DNA of 64,000 nt, taken from the NCBI RefSeq assembly GCF_965196975.1, contig NZ_OZ239981.1, forward strand, positions 3,906,001 through 3,970,000, read 5' to 3'. The notes beneath the pieces were generated by a model. That model searched no databases. It saw only the letters and a program-made list of their open reading frames with translations, and was not told where the DNA came from. This DNA comes from Endozoicomonas sp965196975. Its GTDB lineage: Bacteria; Pseudomonadota; Gammaproteobacteria; Pseudomonadales; Endozoicomonadaceae. Made by a program: the position numbers and the translations under genes. Positions 45,671-54,025 of this stretch are shown here, one piece after another (the first letter of the stretch is position 1; every line of letters begins with the position of its first letter).

Positions 45671-46258
45671 ATGAAAACATTAAAGACATTGGCACTGGCG
45701 ACGGCGGTTTCTGCAGGTTTATTGGGTTCTGGCGCTATAGCTGCAGCAACTCCAGGTGTCGACGGCTTGCTAGGAGCTACATCTGAAGGATCATTCGATA
45801 TTAATCTGGACATCAAGGGACAAATTATTATCAAGGGTCTTGAAAGTGTAGACTTCTCAGCCCCTCTTGGCAAAGGGGATCTCATTGGAGGTACTCAACA
45901 CTGTGTATCAACCAATAGTGTTGGCGGTAAATATGCAATTACTGCATCAAGTGACAATGCAGATGGCAACAAATTCAGGCTGATGAGCCCAGATGCAGCT
46001 GATTTCGTGGAATACAATGTATATTACTCAGTTGGAAAGTTAGCCACTTCAACTATTCCTGGAAGTAAAGCCACTCTCAAATCTGGGGAAACCAACGACA
46101 ATGGGGCAGCTGGATTCGTATCAAACGATAGCACTCTAGCTTGTAATGATGATAACGCAACAGTCTTTGTGGAAATCCCAGAAGCAAATGTCAAAACTGC
46201 TACAAGCCAGATTGGTGCTTGGACTGATACTTTAACACTCCTCGTAGCTCCCATTTAA
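45671..46258 (+). CDS. pilin-like major subunit candidate of the chaperone-usher locus
   Basis: A 195-residue exported protein: signal peptide with cleavage near IAAATPG (residue ~25), then one Ig-like pilin domain. It has the motif IIIKGLESVDF at 51-61, which recurs as ISGLEDM-type in all seven downstream adhesin-like proteins, a cysteine pair (C78 in QHCVSTN and the C of LACNDDN) and a C-terminal beta strand WTDTLTLLVAPI. The spacing resembles spore coat U / CS1-type subunits secreted by chaperone-usher systems. First gene of the locus and followed by the usher, so the likely structural pilin. Confidence 0.75.
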   Translation: MKTLKTLALATAVSAGLLGSGAIAAATPGVDGLLGATSEGSFDINLDIKGQIIIKGLESVDFSAPLGKGDLIGGTQHCVSTNSVGGKYAITASSDNADGNKFRLMSPDAADFVEYNVYYSVGKLATSTIPGSKATLKSGETNDNGAAGFVSNDSTLACNDDNATVFVEIPEANVKTATSQIGAWTDTLTLLVAPI

Positions 46259-46267
46259 GTTAAGCCA

Positions 46268-46381
46268 TGTAGGTCGGTTCGCTTGCGAGCCGACGATGAA
46301 GGTTATCAAAAAGAGCCGACAAATAAGATCAGAATAGTCTGAACCCAATGTCGGCAACCGCTCTGCGGTTACCGACCTACA
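46268..46381. repeat. REP-like palindromic intergenic element
   Basis: Outer inverted repeats TGTAGGTCGGT / ACCGACCTACA enclose two smaller hairpins (CGGTTCGCTTGCGAGCCG and AACCGCTCTGCGGTT). It lies 10 bp after the pilin-like gene and could attenuate read-through to the usher, giving more pilin than usher. Confidence 0.65.
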
Positions 46382-46459
46382 AATTTCCAGCAGCCCTCAA
46401 CACAGGGTATGTATTCCCACGCAGGACCCACAGGGCCTAAAAGCATGGGAACGAGACAA

Positions 46460-46575
46460 ATCAAAAACTTTGTGCCTCTGTGCCTTTGTGGTGCAAACAA
46501 AAACCAACAGCCTCCACCCAATGTGGAAGCCCAATAAATCTCAGTGAGCTTTGTGAGCTCCGTGGTTAAACACCC
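46460..46575. repeat. CTTTGTG-type intergenic repeat before the usher gene
   Basis: AACTTTGTGCCTCTGTGCCTTTGTGG and GAGCTTTGTGAGCTCCGTGGTT occur in the gap between pilin and usher. They are related to the repeats at 12608, 14470 and 44392. Confidence 0.5.
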
Positions 46576-46594
46576 AGGATAAGATTCAGTTATT

Positions 46595-49120
46595 ATGCGT
46601 CGTTGGAAGTGCATCATCTCAATGCTTTTTGCATTTCCCATGTTCACTTTCAGTCACATGGCATACACTGATGACCCTATTTTTCTCGCCGCAACCAACC
46701 CACCCGATGGTTTTGAAGAACTCAGCGGTACCCAGCAATCCCTGGTGGATATCTACTTCGGCAACCGCTATATCGGTTCCCAGCTGGCCTCGTTCAGCCC
46801 CGGCATTATTGAGCTGCCCAACCCGGCCGAACTGATCCGCCAGATTGGTAACCTGAATGACCCAACCCTGATCGTCAGCACCCTGACTGGTGAACTGAAC
46901 AGCCATGCGGATCGGGTCTGTCTGACGGATAATTCACAAAACTGTGGCATTCTGGAAACGCCGGTGGCCGGTGTGATCTTTGACGAGTCCCGCTTCCGGG
47001 TGGATATCTTCATCAATCGTCGTTTTATGCTGACCCGTGCTGCTGATGTGCGCAAATACCTGCCGCCTTCCGATGCGGGCTTTGCCTTGATGCAGAACTT
47101 CTCTGCGGCCGTTTCTGGCTCCAGTGCCGAGGGCAGCGATAACAGTTACACCCTGAACGGCCTGACCATGGCCGCCTGGGAAGAGAACAGCCTGTACTGG
47201 AGCTGGGACTATTCCGATACCAACCACTTCTCCGTCAGCCAGTTCTACGGTCAGCGGGATTTTGAAGGGCTGGAATACAACGGTGGCCTGTTATCCACCA
47301 GCGGCTTTGGCCTGAACCTGACTTCTGACCAGCCCATGGTTGGCCTGAGAATCAACAGTTCCGACAATACACGGGAAGACCTGGACTTCTCCGGCGGTAT
47401 GCCGGTGGAAATCTTTCTGCCCACCCGTGGTCGGGTAGAGGTTCGGAAAGATGACCGCCTGATCGACAGCGCATTCTTCGAAGCAGGCTCACAGCAGCTG
47501 GACACCACCAGCTTTCCCAGTGGCGCTTACGATATTGAGATTCGTATTCTGGATGAGAACGGCAACCTGATCTCCACCGAAACCCGCTTCTTTGCCAAGC
47601 AGAGCCAGATTCCCCCCATCGGTGAGTGGCTGTTCTTTGCGGAATCCGGCCGACTGGTAAATCGTGAAGCCGACAAAGCCCTGCCAGAGCTTACCGAGCA
47701 GTGGCTGACCCGTGCTGGGGCCAGCCGCCGGGTGTTTGATACCCTGGCTGCTACCGGTGCGGTGGCCATTAATAATGACGATGCCCTGATGGAGTTCGGG
47801 CTGTACCACTTTGGCTACCGTTATGAAATTTCCCCATCACTGATGCTGGCGGATAATGGCAGCAAGGGGTTTACCGTCAACAGCCGACTGACCTTGGGTG
47901 ACCTTTCCCTTTCAGGTAACTATCGTCGTTTATGGCACGACGAACCCATTGATAATGATGTCGATGACAATGGCGAAGAGATTCCCGGCCTGTTTGGCAA
48001 TGCCTTTGAGCAGCACTCGTTGTCGGCGTCCATGCCCCTGCTCGATGGCAGCCTGGGCTACCGTTACAGCCTGAACCAGAGCTATGACGACAACAATGAA
48101 GAACAGGACCCGACCCGGACTCACAGTCTGGACTATCGCCGCACCCTGTTCCGCACCTTTGATTACGATGGTGATATCACCCTGAGCTTGAGCAAATCCG
48201 GCGATACCGAGATTGGTCTGGTCAGCTTCAGCTTCCGTTATCGGGAAGACCGCTGGAACTTCCGGGCTACGCCACGGGCCGAAGTCAGCAAGCGTGACGG
48301 TGAAACGGACAGCTCTGAACGACTCCGCCTTTCAGCTTCATGGGATGATGGTGATCTGCTGGACGGCGACCTCCGTTTTGATGCGGGCGTTGAAGGAGGA
48401 ACCGGCGATGACCGCATGGATGGCAGCGTACAGTACGCCAACCGCTATGGTCGGGCCAGCTTCAGTGCCAGCCATACCCGTGGCGATACCAGCAATACCA
48501 CCTCCTGGGGTGGCAGCATGAGCACCAGCTTCCTAACCGATGGTGACGTGTTTGCCCTGGGCGGTGAAGAGCGTGCCGAGAGTGCTCTGGTGGTGAATCT
48601 GGACGGCCGACCTGGTGATGTGTTTGACGTTAAGGTCAATGGTCAGCGTCGTGGTTATGCCATCGCCGGTTCGCCATCCATTATTGCCCTGTCACCCTAC
48701 GAGCAGTATCGGGTCAGCCTGAGCCCGGCCGGTGAAACCCTGTACAGTTTTGATGAGCGCGAAAAGACTGTGACACTTTACCCTGGTAATGTGGTGACAC
48801 TCGATTACGAAGCGATCCCGCTGCAGCTGCTGTTTGGACGACTGCTGTTTAATGGTCAGCCTTTAGAAGGAGCGCGCATCAACGGTGGCCTCTACCCTGG
48901 CAGCACCGACGATATCGGTATGTTCCAGCTGGAAACCCGCTCCGATGTGGGCAACCTGCAGGTTGAACTGGACAATGGCTGGTTATGCCAGCTGCCCGTG
49001 AAACCACTGGATGCCGGTTACGTATTGCAGATGGGCACCATTGATCTTGCCGATACCCAGTGCGCACCGCTGCTGGAAGGCCAGCTGGCGATTACTAAGC
49101 GGGATGATATCGACCAATAA
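46595..49120 (+). CDS. outer-membrane usher, TcfC/CfaC-like
   Basis: An 841-residue outer-membrane usher that would form the pore for folded chaperone-subunit complexes. Visible: signal peptide (to about residue 24), an N-terminal domain with SLVDIYFGNRYIG and LPNPAELIRQI (typical of CfaC/TcfC ushers), an internal E-set/plug-like region (PTRGRVEVRKDDRLIDSAFFEAG, SGAYDIEIRILDENG), PPIGEWLFFAESGRL at the start of many alternating beta strands, and C-terminal beta domains (GRLLFNGQPLEGARINGG). It belongs to the alternative CS1/alpha-like class rather than the FimD class. A perfect 12-bp hairpin follows at 49138. Confidence 0.85.
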   Translation: MRRWKCIISMLFAFPMFTFSHMAYTDDPIFLAATNPPDGFEELSGTQQSLVDIYFGNRYIGSQLASFSPGIIELPNPAELIRQIGNLNDPTLIVSTLTGELNSHADRVCLTDNSQNCGILETPVAGVIFDESRFRVDIFINRRFMLTRAADVRKYLPPSDAGFALMQNFSAAVSGSSAEGSDNSYTLNGLTMAAWEENSLYWSWDYSDTNHFSVSQFYGQRDFEGLEYNGGLLSTSGFGLNLTSDQPMVGLRINSSDNTREDLDFSGGMPVEIFLPTRGRVEVRKDDRLIDSAFFEAGSQQLDTTSFPSGAYDIEIRILDENGNLISTETRFFAKQSQIPPIGEWLFFAESGRLVNREADKALPELTEQWLTRAGASRRVFDTLAATGAVAINNDDALMEFGLYHFGYRYEISPSLMLADNGSKGFTVNSRLTLGDLSLSGNYRRLWHDEPIDNDVDDNGEEIPGLFGNAFEQHSLSASMPLLDGSLGYRYSLNQSYDDNNEEQDPTRTHSLDYRRTLFRTFDYDGDITLSLSKSGDTEIGLVSFSFRYREDRWNFRATPRAEVSKRDGETDSSERLRLSASWDDGDLLDGDLRFDAGVEGGTGDDRMDGSVQYANRYGRASFSASHTRGDTSNTTSWGGSMSTSFLTDGDVFALGGEERAESALVVNLDGRPGDVFDVKVNGQRRGYAIAGSPSIIALSPYEQYRVSLSPAGETLYSFDEREKTVTLYPGNVVTLDYEAIPLQLLFGRLLFNGQPLEGARINGGLYPGSTDDIGMFQLETRSDVGNLQVELDNGWLCQLPVKPLDAGYVLQMGTIDLADTQCAPLLEGQLAITKRDDIDQ

Positions 49121-49137
49121 TTTCATTTCTCCATCAC

Positions 49138-49169
49138 TTCTCAGCCTGCTGAAATCTGCAGGCTGAGAA
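49138..49169. terminator. 12-bp hairpin after the usher gene
   Basis: TTCTCAGCCTGC / GCAGGCTGAGAA with an 8-nt loop lies 18 bp after the usher stop. There is no T-run, so it may be a transcript-stability or partial-termination element before the adhesin array. Confidence 0.55.
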
Positions 49170-49219
49170 ACGTCGTATAAGATCCCTTACCAAAGACAAC
49201 CTATTCATCAGGACTTATT

Positions 49220-50251
49220 GTGAGCGCTGTTGTCACACAAACCGCTGAGAAGGTGAAGTTCCTTTCACTGTACTCTCTTTTTCTTTTCGCCCTTTCAACC
49301 CTTCAAGCGACACCTGTTTACGCTGACAGTGACTGCTTTGACAACAACTGTGATCAGGATGGAAAGTACTGGGTTAAGATAAAGCGCCTGCCTGAAGAAC
49401 TGGAGCTGCCGGCCTGGGGTGGTGAAGAGGTTGTCTCTGGTAGTACCGGAGTCAGCAGTGGCAAACAATTTTGTACCATTGCCTTTTTAGAAGGCAGCCC
49501 ACGGGAGATGTTTGATCTTCAGATCACGATTGATGGCTCATCTTCATCAGGTCAGTACCTGCTGAACAATGGCGGCTATTCGATACCGGTAACCTTCGAG
49601 ATCAGCGATACAACTGGCAGCGCGCCACAGGCAAAGCAGATATTTACCCCCGGACAACGCATTACGTTAAAGGGAAACAACAATTATCAGCAATGCAGGG
49701 ACAATGAGCTGACGATTTCGGCTTCCGTTGCCAGGCAGGATATTATTGCTACAGTCAGGACCGGCACTTATACCGGATTCTTCCGGGTATCATCGCAATC
49801 AACCATGGATGCCACCAGCCTGGGGCCGGTATGGATGGAGTTTGAGGTAGAAATTGAAATATTACCGGTCATTCAAATTCTCGGGCTGGAAGATATTACG
49901 CTGCAGCCCAATGGGAATTCAGCAACAGGCAGCCACCAATTCTGTGTGTTTGCCATGGGAGCCAATAAATTCGCACTGGAAGCATCCAGCTCCGTTGGAG
50001 CTGAGCGACCTAACCAGAAGTTCGCTCTGCAGAACGGCAACAGCAGTTACATTGAATACAACCTGACCGTCTCTGACTCTGCAGGAAGAAGCAGGTACTA
50101 TTTCAGAAACAGAGAAAAGGATGGTTTTACCCCAACTACTGAACAGCAGTGCCTGGTTCCCAATATGACGGTGAACGTCAATGCACCCGATATTAGCGAG
50201 GCAACGGGAGCTTATAGCGACACCATGACGTTTACGGTAACTCCTGATTAA
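49220..50251 (+). CDS. two-domain adhesin-like subunit 1 (type A)
   Basis: A 343-residue exported protein starting at a GTG with AGGA upstream; signal peptide ends near VYADSDC. The N-terminal domain (about 38-212) opens with a CFDNNCDQDGKYWVKIKRL motif and WGGEEVVSGST, shared with the genes at 50464 (partly) and 53959/55417. The C-terminal domain (about 215-343) has IQILGLEDITL, FCVFAMG, a late Cys (QQCLVPN) and GAYSDTMTFTVTP, the pilin-like pattern of all paralogues. I read it as an N-terminal binding domain plus a C-terminal pilin domain, as in pilus tip adhesins; ligand unknown. Confidence 0.7.
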   Translation: MSAVVTQTAEKVKFLSLYSLFLFALSTLQATPVYADSDCFDNNCDQDGKYWVKIKRLPEELELPAWGGEEVVSGSTGVSSGKQFCTIAFLEGSPREMFDLQITIDGSSSSGQYLLNNGGYSIPVTFEISDTTGSAPQAKQIFTPGQRITLKGNNNYQQCRDNELTISASVARQDIIATVRTGTYTGFFRVSSQSTMDATSLGPVWMEFEVEIEILPVIQILGLEDITLQPNGNSATGSHQFCVFAMGANKFALEASSSVGAERPNQKFALQNGNSSYIEYNLTVSDSAGRSRYYFRNREKDGFTPTTEQQCLVPNMTVNVNAPDISEATGAYSDTMTFTVTPD

Positions 50252-50463
50252 GCTTTTCTTCCCTGCTTCAGTTCACTGAATGGTTTCACCGGTTGGATTT
50301 TTTGGGAAAAATCCATCACACTGGCATCGACACCTGACTGGATAAAATGGGTTTATAACTCAATAAAATCAGTTACATTAGTCACACGTAAGAATAATAA
50401 AACAGGGCTCGGCCATCTTTTGTTTCAGTGTGAGCGAAGTGATGGCACAGGCAGTAATTGGTT

Positions 50464-51468
50464 ATGTTGTATGATGTTTTCTCGATCGCTCTAAAACGTT
50501 TCCCCGCTATTATTTTCACCCTGTGGATAACTCCCTCTCTGGCGGCATTAGAGTGTGCTTCTCTCTCCGGAAACAGTGAACGGTGTGCCGACGTCATTGG
50601 AATGGAAAACCAGGAAATCACGATTCAGACAGAAGAGATTATCAATAATAGCTCCGTGATTTACGGCGAACAGCAGTACTGTATTCTTTCCTATACAAAA
50701 CCCTCTGGCAACAGCAATATCAACGCCTTCAGCCGTTTACCATTTGATGTGCAGGTGGATGGTGACAGAGATGGCAATGATTTTGTCTTAAGCAACGGCA
50801 GCAATACCCTACCCGTTGCTTTTAAGTGGCGTGGCGGTGCTCCTGTGAATGGTTCGTCCATCTGGGAAGAACCGGGCCCGGGCAACCTGACGTCCGATCA
50901 ACAGGGTGCCACGTCCTGTAATGAGCAGCCTTTTTCACAGGCATGGGTTCGGTTTGAACTGCTGTCTTCTGAGCTACAGAGTCTCTTGCCTGGCAGTTAC
51001 AGCGGTAATTTTTCCGTCGATATTGGCCAGGACTCAACCGGTTACCATTCCGATGTTAATTTCACGGTAAATCTACCAACGCTGGTCAAGATCAGTGGAC
51101 TGGATGATATGGTGCTGACTGGCCGCGGCAATAACCGCTACCGACAGGAAGAGCCGTTCTGCGTGTTTGTTTCCGGTGGCGGTGATTATCGTATCAAGGC
51201 CAGTGGTGGGGCTGGCTCTACAGAGCCTTTCTTACTTCACAATGGAGCTAATAACATTCCCTACAGGGTTCGTTTATCCAGCAATGGATCCAACCTTAAC
51301 ACCGTCGATCCCGGAGAATGGCTGGAAGCAACAAATAGCAGTACGTCGTTAAACTGTAATGGCAGTACCAATACGAAAGTAAGGATTGTGGTACTGGATA
51401 GCTGGATAAATGGAAAGCCTGCGGGAGTGTACAAGGGGACGCTTTATCTGACGGTGGAGCCTTCCTGA
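50464..51468 (+). CDS. two-domain adhesin-like subunit 2 (type A-related)
   Basis: About 334 residues from the ATG at 50464 (the frame opens two codons earlier at a TTG). Signal peptide to about SLAA, then two cysteines (LECASLSGNSERCADV) and a first beta domain with QQYCILSYT and FVLSNGSNTLPVAFK. The C-terminal domain carries VKISGLDDMVL, FCVFVSGGGDYRIKASG, LNCNGSTN and GVYKGTLYLTVEPS. The two domains resemble each other (FC/YC...L-NG...C), so each may be a spore-coat-U-like Ig fold. About 200 bp downstream of subunit 1, same strand. Confidence 0.7.
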   Translation: MLYDVFSIALKRFPAIIFTLWITPSLAALECASLSGNSERCADVIGMENQEITIQTEEIINNSSVIYGEQQYCILSYTKPSGNSNINAFSRLPFDVQVDGDRDGNDFVLSNGSNTLPVAFKWRGGAPVNGSSIWEEPGPGNLTSDQQGATSCNEQPFSQAWVRFELLSSELQSLLPGSYSGNFSVDIGQDSTGYHSDVNFTVNLPTLVKISGLDDMVLTGRGNNRYRQEEPFCVFVSGGGDYRIKASGGAGSTEPFLLHNGANNIPYRVRLSSNGSNLNTVDPGEWLEATNSSTSLNCNGSTNTKVRIVVLDSWINGKPAGVYKGTLYLTVEPS

Positions 51469-51725
51469 AAAGCAAAAATACACTCACGCCCCCAAAATCC
51501 GCAGAAAATACGTGCCATTTAAGCAATAACCCTTACTGATCCAGACATTCTTGCGTTAAAATAGAATTGCACTTTCGTCTAATTCTGCCACGCAACACAG
51601 CAGAAAATCGATGACTGGTTTCGGATTGGTCAGTGCAAATATTGCCTATATCGCAAGCGCATTTTCCAAAACGTTCAGCGTTAACAGGCAAGGATAAGAG
51701 TGAACTTAGAGCATGGAATGTCTGT

Positions 51726-52673
51726 ATGTGCTTTTGTACTGAGAAAGAAACCTCCCTTCGTAATTATTTATTCATTCTACTGCTTTCATTCTCTCAACCT
51801 GGTTTTGGTTACTTTACCTTTCTAAGCAACAACGCTGTTGATATAGAAATTCCTCTGAACTGGGAGAATCAACAGTTTGATGTTCCAGTCAATCTCACAT
51901 TACAGTCTTGCCGGGGAACCAGTCTGAGTGGTTGTGACTTTTTTCAGTCACAAGAGACATACTACCTGAGAGGCTCTGACTTTACGTTTCTGCACCAGGA
52001 AACGAACCAGGTCACCGAAGATATTGTGATTGGCCAAGTCAAATACAAACAGGGTAATAATGATCTGACCCTCAACAATAATGAACTTTCAGCAGGACTT
52101 CGGCCTGGGCAATATCAGGCCGTGGACAGTACTCTGACATTTACCATTTTTAATAATGCCCTGGACTCCACACTTCCCGGAACCTACATCTCAAATTATT
52201 CGTTGTTCGGAGAAGAAACTGGCTGGATTACCTACAATGACGAGGTAGACCTGCTGTTCAAAATCAAGGTTCCAGAGAGAGTCAAGGTGAGTGGTCTTAA
52301 AGACATAAGGATGACTTCGGAAGGCAACCAGGCTGTTACCAGCGAACCGATGAACTTCTGTGTTTTTTCTCAGGGAGGTACAGAATTTAAACTCAAGGCC
52401 ACAGGAAAAAATGATGCTAATCAGCAGTTTTACCTCTCTCAAGGAGGAGAGCCTATAAACTACAAAATTATGCTGCAACCTGTTCTTCAGGGAGGCACTC
52501 CCCAGAGCCTATCTCCGGGTGTTTTTCTTAATGGCCTGACGGGATCTGATAGCCAGAATTGTTACGGACATACTGCAAACAATATGCAGCTATTCATTGA
52601 TATCCCAGGTAATCAAAGCCTCTCCACTGGCGTATATACGGATACAGTAACAATTCATGTAGAAGCTACCTGA
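51726..52673 (+). CDS. two-domain adhesin-like subunit 3 (type B)
   Basis: The frame opens at a GTG at 51633, but the signal peptide (RNYLFILLLSFSQPGFG) fits a start at the ATG at 51726, giving 315 residues. The N-terminal domain (FTFLSNNAVDIEIPL through YNDEVDLLFKIKV) lacks the type A WVKIKRL signature and resembles the type B proteins at 52856, 56528 and 58862. The C-terminal pilin-like domain has VKVSGLKDIRM, FCVFSQGGTEFKLKATG, QNCYGHTAN and GVYTDTVTIHVEAT. Function as for its paralogues. Confidence 0.68.
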   Translation: MCFCTEKETSLRNYLFILLLSFSQPGFGYFTFLSNNAVDIEIPLNWENQQFDVPVNLTLQSCRGTSLSGCDFFQSQETYYLRGSDFTFLHQETNQVTEDIVIGQVKYKQGNNDLTLNNNELSAGLRPGQYQAVDSTLTFTIFNNALDSTLPGTYISNYSLFGEETGWITYNDEVDLLFKIKVPERVKVSGLKDIRMTSEGNQAVTSEPMNFCVFSQGGTEFKLKATGKNDANQQFYLSQGGEPINYKIMLQPVLQGGTPQSLSPGVFLNGLTGSDSQNCYGHTANNMQLFIDIPGNQSLSTGVYTDTVTIHVEAT

Positions 52674-52855
52674 CACTGTACTTCATGTTTTTATTCAGTA
52701 ATAATTTTGACATAAGACCACCTCTGAAAAGGAGATGTTTACCTGTAGCTGTTCTGAGGCAAGCCACGGTTTTCTGTTCTTCACGGTTAATCGCTGGATA
52801 ATTTAAAAGCTCTGATAACTGCGTGTTATTGGTTGCTTCACTCAGGACTGTAACC

Positions 52856-53827
52856 ATGTCACTTTTTCGCCCATCCCTGGCTTGCCTATTTTTCCTGTTT
52901 ACCAGTCAACCTGCCTTTTCTGCTTTTTATATTGATCGTGAAATTGAGTACATCGATGTCGACCTTGATGAGGTTAGTTCACAATTCACTCGTACTGTAA
53001 CGGTCAGCTTTATGTCGGTATGCAATGTTGACCAGGGTTTTCCAAACTGTATTGGTGAGGAGCATAGCTACAAGTTTGGGCTTTCACAGAAAGATGCCGG
53101 TGAAAATAACAGTTTCTCTCTCTTCACCCCGAGCCCAGCACCAGACCTAGATCATCGGGATTTAAACAACGTAGTAGCAAATGCCAGTTATAGTACCCAG
53201 GGAGCAGACATACCTACTAATGGGGGAGATTGGACAGACACTTTTGAAATAAACCAGCCGCAGGGAACATGGCGTACGGCTTCTTTTGAATTAACGTTAA
53301 AAAGAGGAAGTCTTAAAAACAACTTAGCCCCGGGAGAATATCAGTCGATTTATCTTGTTGGTCGTGATGTCGGTTTTGTTGGAGGAGAAATATACAACCT
53401 CTGGGAAACCCTTGAAATACGAATTCGCAGAGCAGACAACCGAAAAGTCAAAATCAGTCAGCTCAAAGACGTTGATCTGACTGAATACAATAATAGCCAG
53501 AGCAGGGCAGAACAGATGCCATTCTGTATCTATGTCACTGATGGTGACCAGTACGTCCTGAGAGCCAATGGCAGTAATGATGATTTTAAAAACAAATTCA
53601 ACCTGATCAATGGCAGTGAAAGGGTCGTTTATAAAATGGATTTCTCTCCTGATAATTCTGGCTGGCAAGCGGACATTCGACCAGGAGACAGCCTTTACGG
53701 TACTGGAAGTTCAACAGAAAATTGTGGCAATGCATTCAATGCCTGGCTACGTATCTACCTGGATGAAACACCCGTTAATAGTGGTACCTATAGCGACACG
53801 GTTACCCTCACGGTGAGCGCTGTCTAG
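52856..53827 (+). CDS. two-domain adhesin-like subunit 4 (type B)
   Basis: From the ATG at 52856 (AGGA 8-10 bp upstream) the protein has 323 residues; the longer frame starts at 52823. Signal peptide MSLFRPSLACLFFLFTSQPA, then FYIDREIEYIDVDLDEV, nearly the same as in the frameshifted gene at 58862, and SIYLVGRD in the last strand of the N-terminal domain. C-terminal domain: VKISQLKDVDL, FCIYVTDGDQYVLRANG, ENCGNAFN and GTYSDTVTLTVSAV. Confidence 0.7.
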   Translation: MSLFRPSLACLFFLFTSQPAFSAFYIDREIEYIDVDLDEVSSQFTRTVTVSFMSVCNVDQGFPNCIGEEHSYKFGLSQKDAGENNSFSLFTPSPAPDLDHRDLNNVVANASYSTQGADIPTNGGDWTDTFEINQPQGTWRTASFELTLKRGSLKNNLAPGEYQSIYLVGRDVGFVGGEIYNLWETLEIRIRRADNRKVKISQLKDVDLTEYNNSQSRAEQMPFCIYVTDGDQYVLRANGSNDDFKNKFNLINGSERVVYKMDFSPDNSGWQADIRPGDSLYGTGSSTENCGNAFNAWLRIYLDETPVNSGTYSDTVTLTVSAV

Positions 53828-53958
53828 GGGTGTTCATAAGCCTTATTAAATTCTGTATTATGACCATGTTCATTCTGGTAGTAATGAGGTTTGTTGGAAG
53901 GAGAGCCTGCCTTACCAGTTATCAAGAATAATAACGGTAGTTGCAGGAGTACTGCGTT

Positions 53959-54025
53959 ATGCTGTTTAACGCTTTTATCTTTGTCTTAGCCCTTCTTTTC
54001 TCTGTCGTTTCCCATGCCGATAATG
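53959..54025 (+). pseudogene. adhesin-like subunit 5 (type A), signal-peptide part of an IS-split gene
   Basis: An ATG with GGAG about 10 bp upstream encodes MLFNAFIFVLALLFSVVSHA then DN, a complete signal peptide, and is broken at 54025 by ISKra4 copy 4. Removing the element and one CGATAATG copy rejoins it in frame with 55417 onward (HADNDCNKSDADC). The split falls about two residues after the predicted cleavage site. Confidence 0.85.
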
